In this document: piece by piece, positions 34,131 to 44,845 of the stretch
How positions within the stretch are numbered: position 1 is the first letter of the stretch
Layout: the number at the start of each line of letters is the position of its first letter
DNA from: Salinimicrobium sediminis
Lineage (GTDB): Bacteria; Bacteroidota; Bacteroidia; Flavobacteriales; Flavobacteriaceae
DNA: 64,000 nucleotides
Assembly: GCF_900215295.1 (NCBI RefSeq)
Contig: NZ_OCMF01000002.1
Coordinates: 558,001-622,000, forward strand
Direction of reading: 5' to 3'
Notes under the pieces: model-generated
What the model was told of the DNA's origin: nothing
The model's input: only the letters and a program-made list of their open reading frames with translations
Databases searched by the model: none
Position numbers and translations under genes: made by a program

Positions 34131-36557
34131 ATGAAGATTTCATATAACTGGCTTAGACAATTTATCAAAGTCAGCCGCAGTCCTGAAGAAATAGGAGAAT
34201 TATTGACCGATCTGGGTCTTGAGGTAGAAGGCATTCAGGAATTTCAAAGCGTGAAAGGCAGCCTTAGAGGGATTGTTGTTGGAGAGGTGCTCACCTGTGA
34301 ACAACATCCCAATGCAGATCGTTTGAAGGTTACCACTGTTAATTTAGGGAACGGCGAACCTGTACAGATCGTTTGTGGCGCTCCAAATGTGGCGGCAGGA
34401 CAAAAAGTACCGGTAGCCACAGTGGGGACTACCTTATATGATGACAAAGGAAGCGCGTGGGAGATTAAAAAAAGTAAGATCCGCGGAGAGAGCAGCCACG
34501 GAATGATCTGCGCCGAAGATGAACTTGGCCTGGGCCAGAGCCACGAAGGGATTATGATCCTGGACAATGACCTCCTACCCGGTACTCCAGTATCTAAAAT
34601 TTTTGAGATTGAAGATGATCATGTTTTTGAAATAGGTTTAACTCCAAATCGTGCAGATGCTATGAGCCATTGGGGAGTTGCACGCGATCTCAAAGCAGGT
34701 TTGCAGCAACAGGGTGAAAACCAGGAATTGATCACCCCTTCTGTTAGCAGTTTTCATGTAGATAGCCGTAGCAGAAGAATTCCGGTAAAGATTAGCAATC
34801 CGGAACTTGTACCCCGTTATTGCGGAGTGACACTTACGGGTGTGGAAATCACTGAATCCCCAAAATGGTTGCAAAACCGTCTTAAAGCTATTGGCATCAC
34901 TCCTAAAAATAATGTTGTAGACGTAACCAATTATGTGATGCATGAATTGGGACAACCTTTACATGCTTTTGATGTAGACAAGATCTCTGGAAATGAGATC
35001 AATGTCAAAACTTTAGCGGCCGGCACTAAATTTACCACTCTGGATGAAGTGGAAAGAGAGCTGCATGAGGAAGACCTAATGATTTGTGATGCCGAAAAAC
35101 CTTTAGCCCTTGCCGGAGTTTTTGGCGGAATTGGCAGCGGAGTTACTTCAGCAACTACAAATCTTTTCATCGAAAGCGCCTATTTTAATCCCGTAACGGT
35201 AAGAAAGACCGCAAAACGCCATGGATTAAATACTGATGCTTCTTTTAGATATGAAAGAGGAATAGATCCAAATATTACAGAATATGCTCTTAAACGGGCT
35301 GTACTTCTTATACAGGAACTGGCCGGTGGAAGCGTAGCCAGTGACATTGATGATTATTATCCAAAGAAGATCGAAGATTTTCCGGTGTTCCTGACTTTTG
35401 ACAAAATAAATTCATTAGTTGGTCAGAACATTCCGCAGGAAACCATCAAATCCATACTTGCCTCCCTTGAGATCAGGGTAAACAATGTCACCGAGACAGG
35501 AATGGGTCTTACCATTCCTCCCTATCGTGTTGACGTGAAGCGCGAAGCCGATGTGATCGAAGAGATCCTTAGGGTTTATGGGTATAACAACATTGAATTT
35601 GGGGAAAAGATCAATGCTTCGGTAGCAAATTCAACAAGATTTGAAGATTATAAGCTTCAGAATTTGATCGCAGGACAACTGGTAGGCCAGGGATTCTATG
35701 AAACCATGGCAAACTCCCTTACCACCCCGGCGCATCTTAGCCACAGTGACCTGCTACAGGAAGATCATGCTGTAAAAATGCTGAACCCGCTTAGCCAGGA
35801 CCTTTTAGTACTGAGACAATCTTTGCTTTTTTCAGGACTGGAAGCAGTGAGCTATAATCTGAACAGAAAGCGATCTGATCTCAAGTTCTTCGAATTCGGA
35901 AAGACTTATTATAGCTACCAAAGCGGAAGACAGGAAAACAAACATCTCTCCCTCTTCATTTCCGGAAACAGATGTAAAGAAACCTGGACCAATCCGGTTC
36001 AAAAAGGAGATTTCTTTTACCTGAAAGGAGTGGTTACTACAATTCTTGAAAGATTAGGGGTCAACGGAGTCAAAACCTCTCCCTCCAAAAATGATATTTT
36101 TTCTGAAGGTATTTCCTTCAGCTTTAATAAAAGCAAGCTGGTAGAGTTCGGGGTGATCAGGAAAAAGATCCTCAAGCAATTTGATATCAATCAGGAAACG
36201 CTGTTTGCAGACTTTAACTGGGATCTTGTGGTGGAGACCTCCAGAAATCAGCAGAACAAATTTAAGGAGATCTCTAAATTTCAGGCAGTGAGAAGGGATT
36301 TTGCACTGCTGCTCGATAAGTCAGTAAAATTTGAAGAGATTTACGATCTGGCCTACAATTCAGAAAAGGATCTGCTAAAGGATGTGAATCTTTTTGATGT
36401 TTATGAAGGGGCTAACCTTCCCGAAGGTAAGAAGAGCTATGCTGTAAGTTTCATTCTTCAGGATGAAAAGAAAACGCTAACAGATAAACAGATCGACAAG
36501 ATCATGACCAAACTGCAGCAAAACCTGGAAAAACAGTTGGGCGCAGAGCTTAGATAA
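34131..36557 (+). CDS. pheT: Phenylalanine--tRNA ligase beta subunit
   Basis: An 808-residue subunit of the class II (alpha-beta)2 PheRS. In order it shows a tRNA-binding EMAP-like domain (about 40-150, with VVGEVLTCEQHPNADRLK), the B3/B4 editing domain (about 210-400), B5 (near 400-480, NAPPYR-like TIPPYRVDVKREADVIEE), the catalytic-like core, and the FDX-ACB anticodon domain in the last 90 residues. Full length for the family. The alpha subunit gene pheS is not adjacent, so the subunits are encoded apart, as is common in Bacteroidetes. Confidence 0.96.
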   Translation: MKISYNWLRQFIKVSRSPEEIGELLTDLGLEVEGIQEFQSVKGSLRGIVVGEVLTCEQHPNADRLKVTTVNLGNGEPVQIVCGAPNVAAGQKVPVATVGTTLYDDKGSAWEIKKSKIRGESSHGMICAEDELGLGQSHEGIMILDNDLLPGTPVSKIFEIEDDHVFEIGLTPNRADAMSHWGVARDLKAGLQQQGENQELITPSVSSFHVDSRSRRIPVKISNPELVPRYCGVTLTGVEITESPKWLQNRLKAIGITPKNNVVDVTNYVMHELGQPLHAFDVDKISGNEINVKTLAAGTKFTTLDEVERELHEEDLMICDAEKPLALAGVFGGIGSGVTSATTNLFIESAYFNPVTVRKTAKRHGLNTDASFRYERGIDPNITEYALKRAVLLIQELAGGSVASDIDDYYPKKIEDFPVFLTFDKINSLVGQNIPQETIKSILASLEIRVNNVTETGMGLTIPPYRVDVKREADVIEEILRVYGYNNIEFGEKINASVANSTRFEDYKLQNLIAGQLVGQGFYETMANSLTTPAHLSHSDLLQEDHAVKMLNPLSQDLLVLRQSLLFSGLEAVSYNLNRKRSDLKFFEFGKTYYSYQSGRQENKHLSLFISGNRCKETWTNPVQKGDFFYLKGVVTTILERLGVNGVKTSPSKNDIFSEGISFSFNKSKLVEFGVIRKKILKQFDINQETLFADFNWDLVVETSRNQQNKFKEISKFQAVRRDFALLLDKSVKFEEIYDLAYNSEKDLLKDVNLFDVYEGANLPEGKKSYAVSFILQDEKKTLTDKQIDKIMTKLQQNLEKQLGAELR

Positions 36558-36558
36558 A

Positions 36559-36592
36559 AAAAGAGGCTGTTCTAAGAACAGCCTCTCCTCTT
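36559..36592. terminator. Bidirectional terminator between pheT and the DUF4136 gene
   Basis: AGAGGCTGTTC pairs with GAACAGCCTCT over a TAA loop. The A run on its left makes it a standard terminator for the minus-strand gene; the T run for the plus strand is weaker. Confidence 0.8.
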
Positions 36593-36609
36593 TCATAGCA
36601 ATTTAAAAT

Positions 36610-37197
36610 CTACTTGGGTAACCTGTCAAAAATGGCATTTACGTAAGTTCTTAATTCGTCTTCAAGATTGTTAGGCTCCACTACATCTTCGGCACGACCT
36701 CTCCAAACAATCTCGTTTGTTCTTCTATCTATAAGATCAATAACCAGAGTACCTTCTTTATAAGGTATCTGCTGGACGTTTGCACCGGCAATTCTGGGAA
36801 TAGTAAAATAGTTATTGTAGGCATAATTACGGTAGTATGGCCCCACATAAAATCCGGGACGGTAATAGCTGTAGTTGGTATAAATAGGATTCGCGTTAAC
36901 AGCATTCTCCTCATCCATCATAAGATGATAATATACCAGAAGATCGGGTTGATTGCGATCCAGGCGATAATTCTTCTCCTGCATATTGCTTCTTATTTCA
37001 TCGATTACGATCTCATTCACCTGTGCATTATTAAAATTTGAGGTTTGTATTGTATCCTGGTTTGGCAGGAAGGCGTAACTCGTATAGCTACTCATGCTTT
37101 TAGTAGTTTTTTTATCACTATCTACCTTGGGTCCACAGCCGGTAAAAAGAATTCCCGCAATAAGACTAAGGCTAAAAAAGTATTTCAAAAATTTCAT
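36610..37197 (-). CDS. DUF4136 family lipoprotein
   Basis: A 195-residue lipoprotein (lipobox FTGC, cysteine near residue 21). The domain has the family pattern: SYTSYAFLPNQD near the start, LVYYHLMMD in the middle, and GTLVIDLIDRRTNEIVWRG near residue 150. A Tyr/Asn-rich insertion (about 104-128, YTNYSYYRPGF and similar) precedes the last strands. The function of DUF4136 is unknown. It is convergent with pheT. Confidence 0.85.
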   Translation of the reverse strand: MKFLKYFFSLSLIAGILFTGCGPKVDSDKKTTKSMSSYTSYAFLPNQDTIQTSNFNNAQVNEIVIDEIRSNMQEKNYRLDRNQPDLLVYYHLMMDEENAVNANPIYTNYSYYRPGFYVGPYYRNYAYNNYFTIPRIAGANVQQIPYKEGTLVIDLIDRRTNEIVWRGRAEDVVEPNNLEDELRTYVNAIFDRLPK

Positions 37198-37393
37198 TTT
37201 TTAAAGTTTAGGGTTAATTGTTTTTGAAGATACAACTTCTCCAATTTACCCTTTAGACATGGATAGATGTTTAAATTTAATTTAACCATACTCTCTTAAA
37301 ATTAACAGTAAAAAAAACTAATAAATGATAAAATTTCGGGGTTTTGCAAGTTTTGTTGTTATTCCCTATTTTTAAAGATTAAATGAAAAGGAA

Positions 37394-38119
37394 ATGCTGG
37401 TAGAGAGAGTAAATCTTCAGAGAAAGCTGGAGGCCCTTAGAAATAAGGAGATGGAGGAAGAGAAACTGCTGGAGGAGGTTCAAAGAATCCTTGAGGAGGA
37501 GAAAACTTTTGAAGCCGATATCATTAAGCGGATCAGCGAAGGAGATCCTGAGGGCATTGATCATAATAATTTCATTTTCGATCTTTTGGAGAGCGGCAGG
37601 ATCTTTCACCTTTCCCAGATAAAGAAAATCTGTATCACCTACAGGTTGCGTTTTTTAAACACGTCATATTTTAAAGGAGACCTTCCGCAGGAAGCAATTT
37701 CGGCTGTAAAGCAAATTGAGCGGGCTCATTCCACAACTCTCCAAAATTTCAAAATTATTGCACCCGCAGAATTCTTTAGGCTTGAAAATGCAGATGATCC
37801 AATGCTCTTTGCGCCTATTGGCAATGATTATTTTTATCTTATTCATAAATGGGGTAAGGATATGCATCCCCTACGCAAAATGATGAAGTGGCCTCTTAAA
37901 AATCTGGAGAACCTTATCATTTTCAGCTTTTTTGCCAGTTTTTTACTCAGTTTCGGCATCAGGGAAATTTTCTTTTCCAGTTTTCAGAAAACTTCAGAAT
38001 TTCTGGTGATCTTTATGTACACCTTTAAATCTGTGATCGGTCTTGTTTTCTTCTACGGAATTGCCCTTGGCAAGAATTTTAGCTCAGGAAACTGGAACAG
38101 TAAATTCTATAACGCTTAA
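37394..38119 (+). CDS. Coiled-coil membrane protein of unknown function
   Basis: A 241-residue protein. Residues 1-45 are strongly charged and heptad-like (RKLEALRNKEMEEEKLLEEV). A middle domain follows (about 55-160). Two membrane helices lie near 172-192 and 203-225. There is no signal peptide, so most of the protein probably faces the cytoplasm. No family is recognised. TTG, 20 bases, and TATTTTTA lie upstream and form a fair promoter. It stands alone. Confidence 0.7.
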   Translation: MLVERVNLQRKLEALRNKEMEEEKLLEEVQRILEEEKTFEADIIKRISEGDPEGIDHNNFIFDLLESGRIFHLSQIKKICITYRLRFLNTSYFKGDLPQEAISAVKQIERAHSTTLQNFKIIAPAEFFRLENADDPMLFAPIGNDYFYLIHKWGKDMHPLRKMMKWPLKNLENLIIFSFFASFLLSFGIREIFFSSFQKTSEFLVIFMYTFKSVIGLVFFYGIALGKNFSSGNWNSKFYNA

Positions 38120-38188
38120 GTGTTAAACTGAAATTAAATACCACTGAAGTTTACAGGGGTTGTTTAATTTTAATACAAATTTCAAGAC

Positions 38189-38428
38189 ATGAGCGAAGAG
38201 GAAGATTATAAAAGAGTTTATACCGGAAGTGAAGTAAATGTACAACATTTGCAAAACCTCCTTAATGAACAGGAAATTCCAAACCGGGTTAGAAATGACT
38301 TCGATTCGGGGCTTCGTGCCGGCTTTGGGGGCGGGTTACCGGGTCAGGTCTTGCTGTTTGCCAAAAGTTCACATTATGACCAGGCTCTAAGGATTGTTGA
38401 AGAAACTTTTCCCGACGACAACAAATGA
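38189..38428 (+). CDS. DUF2007 family putative signal-transducing protein
   Basis: A 79-residue protein with a ferredoxin-like GlnB-type fold. It has the pattern VYTGSEVNVQHLQNLLNEQ at the start and VLLFAKSSHYDQALRIVEE at the end, typical of DUF2007. No ligand is known. The stop overlaps the start of the next gene (ATGA), so the pair is translationally coupled. Confidence 0.85.
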   Translation: MSEEEDYKRVYTGSEVNVQHLQNLLNEQEIPNRVRNDFDSGLRAGFGGGLPGQVLLFAKSSHYDQALRIVEETFPDDNK

Positions 38429-38628
38429 GAATGAGCGCTGCACCCCAAAAGAGCTATTTTAATTTAATTCTGGGTATTGCCTTTCTTGGGTATGGCGGGT
38501 ATCGTCTATTTACTTTTATTACCGGTGCAGAATATACCACCTTTAGGATCATCATAGCTTTGGGGTTCATTATTCTTGGTGCTTTTGACCTCTACAAGTT
38601 TTTTAAAAACCATCCCGAGGAGCAATAG
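38425..38628 (+). CDS. Small two-helix membrane protein
   Basis: A 67-residue protein with two hydrophobic helices (about 12-29 and 38-57) and a basic C-terminal tail. It begins within the stop of the DUF2007 gene and is followed by a strong terminator, so it belongs to that two-gene operon. No function is recognised. The DUF2007 protein may be its soluble partner. Confidence 0.72.
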   Translation: MRMSAAPQKSYFNLILGIAFLGYGGYRLFTFITGAEYTTFRIIIALGFIILGAFDLYKFFKNHPEEQ

Positions 38629-38656
38629 TAATTCTGAAAAAATCTACTATAAAATA

Positions 38657-38691
38657 AAAGGTCCCAAAAAATGAATTTTTGGGACCTTTTA
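38657..38691. terminator. Bidirectional terminator
   Basis: A 15-base perfect stem (AAAAGGTCCCAAAAA and its complement) with a short loop lies between convergent genes and has A and T runs on both sides. Confidence 0.9.
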
Positions 38692-38708
38692 ATTTTTACC
38701 AGTTGGGT

Positions 38709-40364
<1,656 letters not shown>

Positions 40365-40448
40365 CTATTTAAGCTCATTCCCTAAAAGATTAACTTTTAT
40401 AATTATCTATTTAACGAGGAGTTAACACTGTAATGAAGCCTTCAAAAT

Positions 40449-40456
40449 TACATTTG
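40449..40456 (+). promoter_or_regulatory. -7 promoter element for the thioredoxin-fold lipoprotein gene
   Basis: TACATTTG matches TAnnTTTG. It lies 13 bases before the first possible start (40469) and 31 bases before the preferred one (40487). Confidence 0.5.
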
Positions 40457-40486
40457 TTTTCCCGTTAATTGGACCCTCCAGCACAC

Positions 40487-41932
40487 TTGAGAAATATAAG
40501 ATTACATACCCCCCGCCATGCTTTTTCAGCACTGTTTTTTCTGTGCCTGATGTTTTTATTTACCGGCTGCGGCGAATCTAATGAACAAACTGATTCAGCT
40601 TACCTGGCAGGAGAAATAGTTAATCCCACTTCAGATCAAATAATTATCAAACGCAACGGCAGAGTTTTGGATACGATCCTACTGAATGAGAATAACAGGT
40701 TTACCTATAAAATCGACAGTGTTGAAAATGGTCTTTATCTCATTGAACACAGGCCCGAAACCCAGAATATCTATATTTCACCCGGTGATAGCCTTCTCCT
40801 TAGAGCCAATACCCTTGCTTTTGACGAATCCCTTCATTTTAGCGGAAAAGGTTTTGCAAAAAATAATCTCATGGCCGAAATGTTTCTGCAGGATGAAAGT
40901 ACCGCACATCTCCTTCTGAACTTTTACAGGTACACTCCCCAAAGGTTTGGGGAAATTGCCGATTCCATTAGAACAGAACGAGAAAGGCTTCTGGAAAAGA
41001 GTAACAAAGACCAGGAATTTTCTGAAGAATTTATTAACCTCTCTAAAGACATTATTGCCTACGAGAACCGGGATCTTCGGGAACGCTATACCTATCTCGT
41101 GAATAAATACTACAAGAAATACGGCAGACAAATCCCACCCGATTTTCACGACTACAGGGAAAATATAGATTTCAATAACAAGGAATTGCAATGCAGCCCC
41201 GGCTATAAAAGATTCCTGCAAAATTACCTCATCAATTATTCTCTCGCCTGGTGCGCCAACAGCGGCCTGGATGAAAAGGACTGCTATGATCTCACTAACG
41301 TTGATAATGTCAATGCAAGATTAAGAAAGGCAGGTGAACTTATACAGCTGCCGGCACTCAGGGAATTCATTCTAAAGAAAATAGCTGTAAGAGGAATAGT
41401 GATGGCAGATAGCAGGGAGGATATTATTTCCATCCTAAAAGTGCTGCAGGAGCAAAAATTTTCCGAAGAAGACCTGGAGGAAATGAAAAAACTTGGCACT
41501 ATACAACTGGCTTTTTTACCGGGAATCTCTCTTGACGCGGTTTCTTTGGTGAATATGGAAGGGGAGCTTGTAAATTTTGGGGATGTCATTGACCGCCCAA
41601 CAGTAGTATTTCTTTGGTCAAATTATACCGAAGGGCATGTAGAGGAACATAAACGCATAAAACAGCTGCGCAAAAAATATCCTGCGATAGATTTTATGGG
41701 AATTAATCTTGATGTTGGAGAAGAGCCGGCCTGGAGGGTTGCAGTAAGAAAGAATAACTACAATCCAAATTATGAGTATCAGCTGGGTCCAACCAGAATA
41801 GAAAAAGAATTCTTTAGCTATTATATGGATAAGCTTTTATTTCTAAATTCTGCAGGAGAAGTGGTCAAAGGAGATGCTGTTCTTACTTCTCCCGGATTTG
41901 AAACTCACCTCCTGGAATTACTTAACCGCTAA
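40487..41932 (+). CDS. TlpA-like thioredoxin-fold lipoprotein without a CxxC motif
   Basis: A predicted lipoprotein of about 481 residues, starting at TTG 40487 or at TTG 40469; the nearby -7 box favours the later. The lipobox is FTGC. A DUF4369-like beta domain (about 30-130) is followed by a helical region and a thioredoxin fold in the last 140 residues. Where TlpA proteins have WCxxC it reads FLWSNYTEGHVEEH, so it cannot do disulfide exchange by the usual route. The fold continues with FMGINLDVGEEPAW. It may bind or fold exported proteins. It is a single gene. Confidence 0.75.
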   Translation: MRNIRLHTPRHAFSALFFLCLMFLFTGCGESNEQTDSAYLAGEIVNPTSDQIIIKRNGRVLDTILLNENNRFTYKIDSVENGLYLIEHRPETQNIYISPGDSLLLRANTLAFDESLHFSGKGFAKNNLMAEMFLQDESTAHLLLNFYRYTPQRFGEIADSIRTERERLLEKSNKDQEFSEEFINLSKDIIAYENRDLRERYTYLVNKYYKKYGRQIPPDFHDYRENIDFNNKELQCSPGYKRFLQNYLINYSLAWCANSGLDEKDCYDLTNVDNVNARLRKAGELIQLPALREFILKKIAVRGIVMADSREDIISILKVLQEQKFSEEDLEEMKKLGTIQLAFLPGISLDAVSLVNMEGELVNFGDVIDRPTVVFLWSNYTEGHVEEHKRIKQLRKKYPAIDFMGINLDVGEEPAWRVAVRKNNYNPNYEYQLGPTRIEKEFFSYYMDKLLFLNSAGEVVKGDAVLTSPGFETHLLELLNR

Positions 41933-41976
41933 CCTGTTCATTAAAAAATACTAAAGACCCACGACTCTTTATTGGA

Positions 41977-42017
41977 TAAAAAAAGAGCCTCTTTCTAAAG
42001 AAAAAGGCCCTTTTTTT
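41977..42017. terminator. Terminator between convergent genes
   Basis: AAAAAAAGAGCCTCTTTC pairs imperfectly with GAAAAAGGCCCTTTTTTT. It can serve the lipoprotein gene and the transaldolase gene. Confidence 0.7.
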
Positions 42018-42036
42018 ATTGTGGATAGTTGAGGAT

Positions 42037-42690
42037 TTAATTTCCTTTTTTGTGATCTGCAAGGAATTTCTCCAGACCAATATCGGTCAGCGGATGATTC
42101 AATAATCCCGTGATGGAAGAAAGAGGTCCGGTCATGACATCGGCTCCAATTTTTGCACAGTCAATAACGTGCATGGTATGGCGCACGGAAGCCGCAAGGA
42201 TCTGAGTTTCGAATCCGTAGTTATCATAGATCTGGCGAATCTCCATAATAAGGTTCAATCCATCTGTAGAAATATCATCAAGTCTTCCAATAAAAGGAGA
42301 AACATAAGTAGCACCTGCTTTTGCTGCAAGTAAAGCCTGCCCTGCCGAAAATACCAGAGTACAATTCGTTTTAATGCCTTTATCGCTAAAATATTTTATT
42401 GCTTTGATACCTTCTTTGATCATGGGAACCTTCACAATGATCTGCTTGTGAAGAGCAGCAAGTTCTTCCCCTTCCTTTACAATCCCGTCAAAATCTGTGG
42501 CAATCACCTCTGCACTTACGTCTCCTGTAGTGATCTCACAAATCTTCTTGTAATGTTCAATAATATTTTCTCTTCCGGTGATGCCTTCCTTGGCCATGAG
42601 CGAAGGATTGGTAGTTACTCCGTCCAGCACCCCAAGGTCCTGGGCTTCCTTGATCTGGTCAAGATTTGCAGTATCAATAAAAAATTTCAT
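42037..42690 (-). CDS. Transaldolase / fructose-6-phosphate aldolase family (TalC-like)
   Basis: A 217-residue class I aldolase of the small transaldolase family in the pentose phosphate pathway. It starts [16 protein letters not shown] and has [14 protein letters not shown] near residue 25. The Schiff-base lysine is in IIVKVPM near residue 87, and [19 protein letters not shown] and [11 protein letters not shown] follow. Length fits TalC/FSA. Whether it acts mainly as transaldolase or as fructose-6-phosphate aldolase cannot be settled from sequence. Confidence 0.93.
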   Translation of the reverse strand: MKFFIDTANLDQIKEAQDLGVLDGVTTNPSLMAKEGITGRENIIEHYKKICEITTGDVSAEVIATDFDGIVKEGEELAALHKQIIVKVPMIKEGIKAIKYFSDKGIKTNCTLVFSAGQALLAAKAGATYVSPFIGRLDDISTDGLNLIMEIRQIYDNYGFETQILAASVRHTMHVIDCAKIGADVMTGPLSSITGLLNHPLTDIGLEKFLADHKKGN

Positions 42691-42752
42691 AGTGTGTTGT
42701 TATATGTGATTAATTCCCTCTGAAAAAGGTCATTTTTCAGACTTTTGCAAAA

Positions 42753-43565
42753 CTACAACTTATAATGTTTTAAGAGTAATCTCTCATAAACTTTATCGGG
42801 CAGGATCCTTTTCAAGGCTATTGAAAATTTTTGAAGCGGCTCCCCTACCTTATAATGGGTTTTAGGATCTTTATCTGTAATGATCTTCCAAATTGCTTCG
42901 GCCATCATTCGGGGATCCTTACCTTCATCTACATGTTGGTTCATAAGCTTAAGAGTATTTCCATACTGTTGCTCATAAGGAGAACCTTTTACTATTGGCG
43001 CATGGTACCTGCCGGCGGCAATATTTGTCGCAAAATCCCCCGGTGCTACATTGGTCATTTTAATATTAAATTGCCTTAGCTCCATTCGAAAAGCTTCGGT
43101 AGTTAATTCAAGAGCTCCTTTAGATGCCGAATAGATTCCGCGGTAAGGAAGCCCCATATACCCGGCAATGGAGGTAATATTAATGATGAGTCCGCCCTTG
43201 TTTTTCCGCATTTCTGGAAGCACAGCTTTGATCACATTGATGGGCCCAAAATAGTTCGTATCAAAAGCTTTTTTGATCTCTTCATCGGGCGTTTCTTCAA
43301 TTGGACCTGTGATGCCTACTCCGGCATTATTGACCAATACATCGATCTTTCCTGCGGAAGCAATTACTTCAGCAACCGCATTTTTTATGGTTTCAGGTTT
43401 TGTGACATCAAGGGCCACCAAGGGAAATGCAGATTGCCTGCCGGAAGGATTTCTGCTGGTTCCAAATACAATATAATTTTTTGACTGAAGGAATTCGGCT
43501 ATGGCTTTTCCAATTCCTGAAGATGCCCCGGTAACCAGGACCACTTTTGAAGCTGATTTTGTCAT
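42753..43565 (-). CDS. SDR family oxidoreductase
   Basis: A 270-residue short-chain dehydrogenase. The cofactor motif is TGASSGIGKA near residue 14, the NNAGVG segment is near 84, and the catalytic tetrad includes a serine in NITSIAGYMG and YSASKGAL (YxxxK) near 150. An arginine at FGTSRNPS after strand 2 suggests NADPH preference. Substrate is unknown. The start is set at ATG 43565 (MTKSASKVVLVTGASSG); six upstream codons are open but unlikely. The SRP RNA gene lies directly upstream on the same strand. Confidence 0.9.
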   Translation of the reverse strand: MTKSASKVVLVTGASSGIGKAIAEFLQSKNYIVFGTSRNPSGRQSAFPLVALDVTKPETIKNAVAEVIASAGKIDVLVNNAGVGITGPIEETPDEEIKKAFDTNYFGPINVIKAVLPEMRKNKGGLIINITSIAGYMGLPYRGIYSASKGALELTTEAFRMELRQFNIKMTNVAPGDFATNIAAGRYHAPIVKGSPYEQQYGNTLKLMNQHVDEGKDPRMMAEAIWKIITDKDPKTHYKVGEPLQKFSIALKRILPDKVYERLLLKHYKL

Positions 43566-43606
43566 GCTGCAAAGATGCAACAAATCTGACTTATAGAAAC
43601 AAAAAA

Positions 43607-43702
43607 TGGCAAGCGACCCACATCACACCGCTACGACCACTTACCCTTGCTGCGTTCCCGCCCTGGGGGATTCAGCAGGAGCTGGTTGTGTGGGACTTGC
43701 CG
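43607..43702 (-). ncRNA. ffs: Signal recognition particle RNA (bacterial small type)
   Basis: On the minus strand the RNA begins GGCAAGTCCCACACAACC and ends GGGTCGCTTGCC; the ends pair, forming the long SRP hairpin. The apical part carries CCCAGGGCGGGAACGCAGCAAGGG, read here as two pieces (CCCAGGGCGGGAACG and CAGCAAGGGTAA), which is the Bacteroidetes form of the Ffh-binding loop. A good promoter abuts its 5' end and a T run follows the 3' end. It binds Ffh to target nascent membrane proteins. Exact ends are uncertain by a few bases. Confidence 0.9.
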
Positions 43703-43705
43703 GGG

Positions 43706-43735
43706 CAAATATACAACCTTTCGTACTTTTTGCAA
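43706..43735 (-). promoter_or_regulatory. Promoter of SRP RNA gene
   Basis: On the minus strand TTG (43733-43735), 19 bases, then TATATTTG (43706-43713). This is a full match to the Bacteroidetes consensus, directly ahead of the RNA 5' end. Confidence 0.85.
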
Positions 43736-43788
43736 GTATTTTCTAATCCTAATTAATTAAATTAGCTCATTAAAAATTAGCGTGAACA

Positions 43789-44844
43789 ATGAAGATTTAT
43801 AACCTCCTCTTTTTTATAAGTTTAAGCCTTTTCCTTTTTTCCTGCGGAAGTGATTCTGAAGAAGCCGACTCCGGTTATTCCCTGGAAATTGCAGAAAATA
43901 AAAAGGAATTTCAGCTGGGAGAGACGATACAGGCACAGGTAAAAGGGGAAAAAGACTCGGTAGTTTATTACCTGGGAGAACAGCGTCTTCAAAAAATTAC
44001 CGGCAATGGATCCTTAAACTATACCTTCACTAATGAGAAGCTTGGAAAATGGGATTTTACAGCCAAAATATTCAGAGGTGGAAACAAGGTTGAAAAGAAA
44101 GAAGAGATTAGCCTTTTTAATGACACTGCCCCTGTTGCTTATACCTACGAGATCATTAACTCTTATCCACATGCCAAAGATGCCTATACTCAGGGACTGG
44201 AATTCTACAATGGTGTTCTTTATGAAAGTACAGGACAATATGGGAACTCTTCCCTTCGCAAAGTGGAGCTGCAAACCGGGGAGGTGCTTCAAAAGATCGA
44301 TATTCCTTCCAATTATTTTGCCGAAGGGATTACCATTTTAAATGATAAGATCTACCAGCTAACGTGGAAAGAAGGAGTGGGCTTTATATATGATGTGGAT
44401 ACTTTTGAGAAAACAGGGGAATTTGGGTACAACCAAAGCAAAGAAGGTTGGGGATTGACCAATGACGGTAATTTGGTCTATAAAAGCGACGGGACAGAAA
44501 AGATATGGTTCCTTAATGCCGAAACTCTCGCAGAAGAAGGTTTTCTTCAAACGGTAACGCACAGGACCATTTCCACCAAGTTAAATGAATTGGAATGGGT
44601 GGAAGGAAAGATCTACGCAAATACTTATCAAAAAGACGGGGTTGCCATTATTAATCCTCAAAATGGAGCTATCGAAGGAGTAATAGATTTCTCGGGCTTA
44701 AGAGAAAAATTAGGTAACCAGGAAGATCTGGATCCGGTTAATGATGTCCTCAATGGGATCGCCTATAATAAAGATACCAAACAACTCTACGTCACCGGGA
44801 AAGACTGGGATACCTTGTTTGAAGTAAAAATCGTAAAAAAGTAA
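43789..44844 (+). CDS. Glutaminyl-peptide cyclotransferase lipoprotein
   Basis: A 351-residue lipoprotein (lipobox LFSC, cysteine near residue 19). The N-terminal 110 residues are beta-rich, and residues 115-350 form a five-bladed propeller of the bacterial/plant glutamine cyclotransferase type. Typical stretches are AYTQGLEFYNGVLYESTGQYG, YFAEGITILNDKIYQLTWKEG, ELEWVEGKIYANTY and LNGIAY. It cyclises N-terminal Gln to pyroglutamate on exported proteins, which is common on Bacteroidetes surface proteins. It heads a three-gene operon (1-base gap to the next gene). Confidence 0.9.
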   Translation: MKIYNLLFFISLSLFLFSCGSDSEEADSGYSLEIAENKKEFQLGETIQAQVKGEKDSVVYYLGEQRLQKITGNGSLNYTFTNEKLGKWDFTAKIFRGGNKVEKKEEISLFNDTAPVAYTYEIINSYPHAKDAYTQGLEFYNGVLYESTGQYGNSSLRKVELQTGEVLQKIDIPSNYFAEGITILNDKIYQLTWKEGVGFIYDVDTFEKTGEFGYNQSKEGWGLTNDGNLVYKSDGTEKIWFLNAETLAEEGFLQTVTHRTISTKLNELEWVEGKIYANTYQKDGVAIINPQNGAIEGVIDFSGLREKLGNQEDLDPVNDVLNGIAYNKDTKQLYVTGKDWDTLFEVKIVKK

Positions 44845-44845
44845 C

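Noticed and set aside
42200-42220. tRNA-like TTCGAATCC strings here and near 14348
   Set aside because: Both lie inside well-supported coding genes and no acceptor or anticodon stems can be drawn around them.
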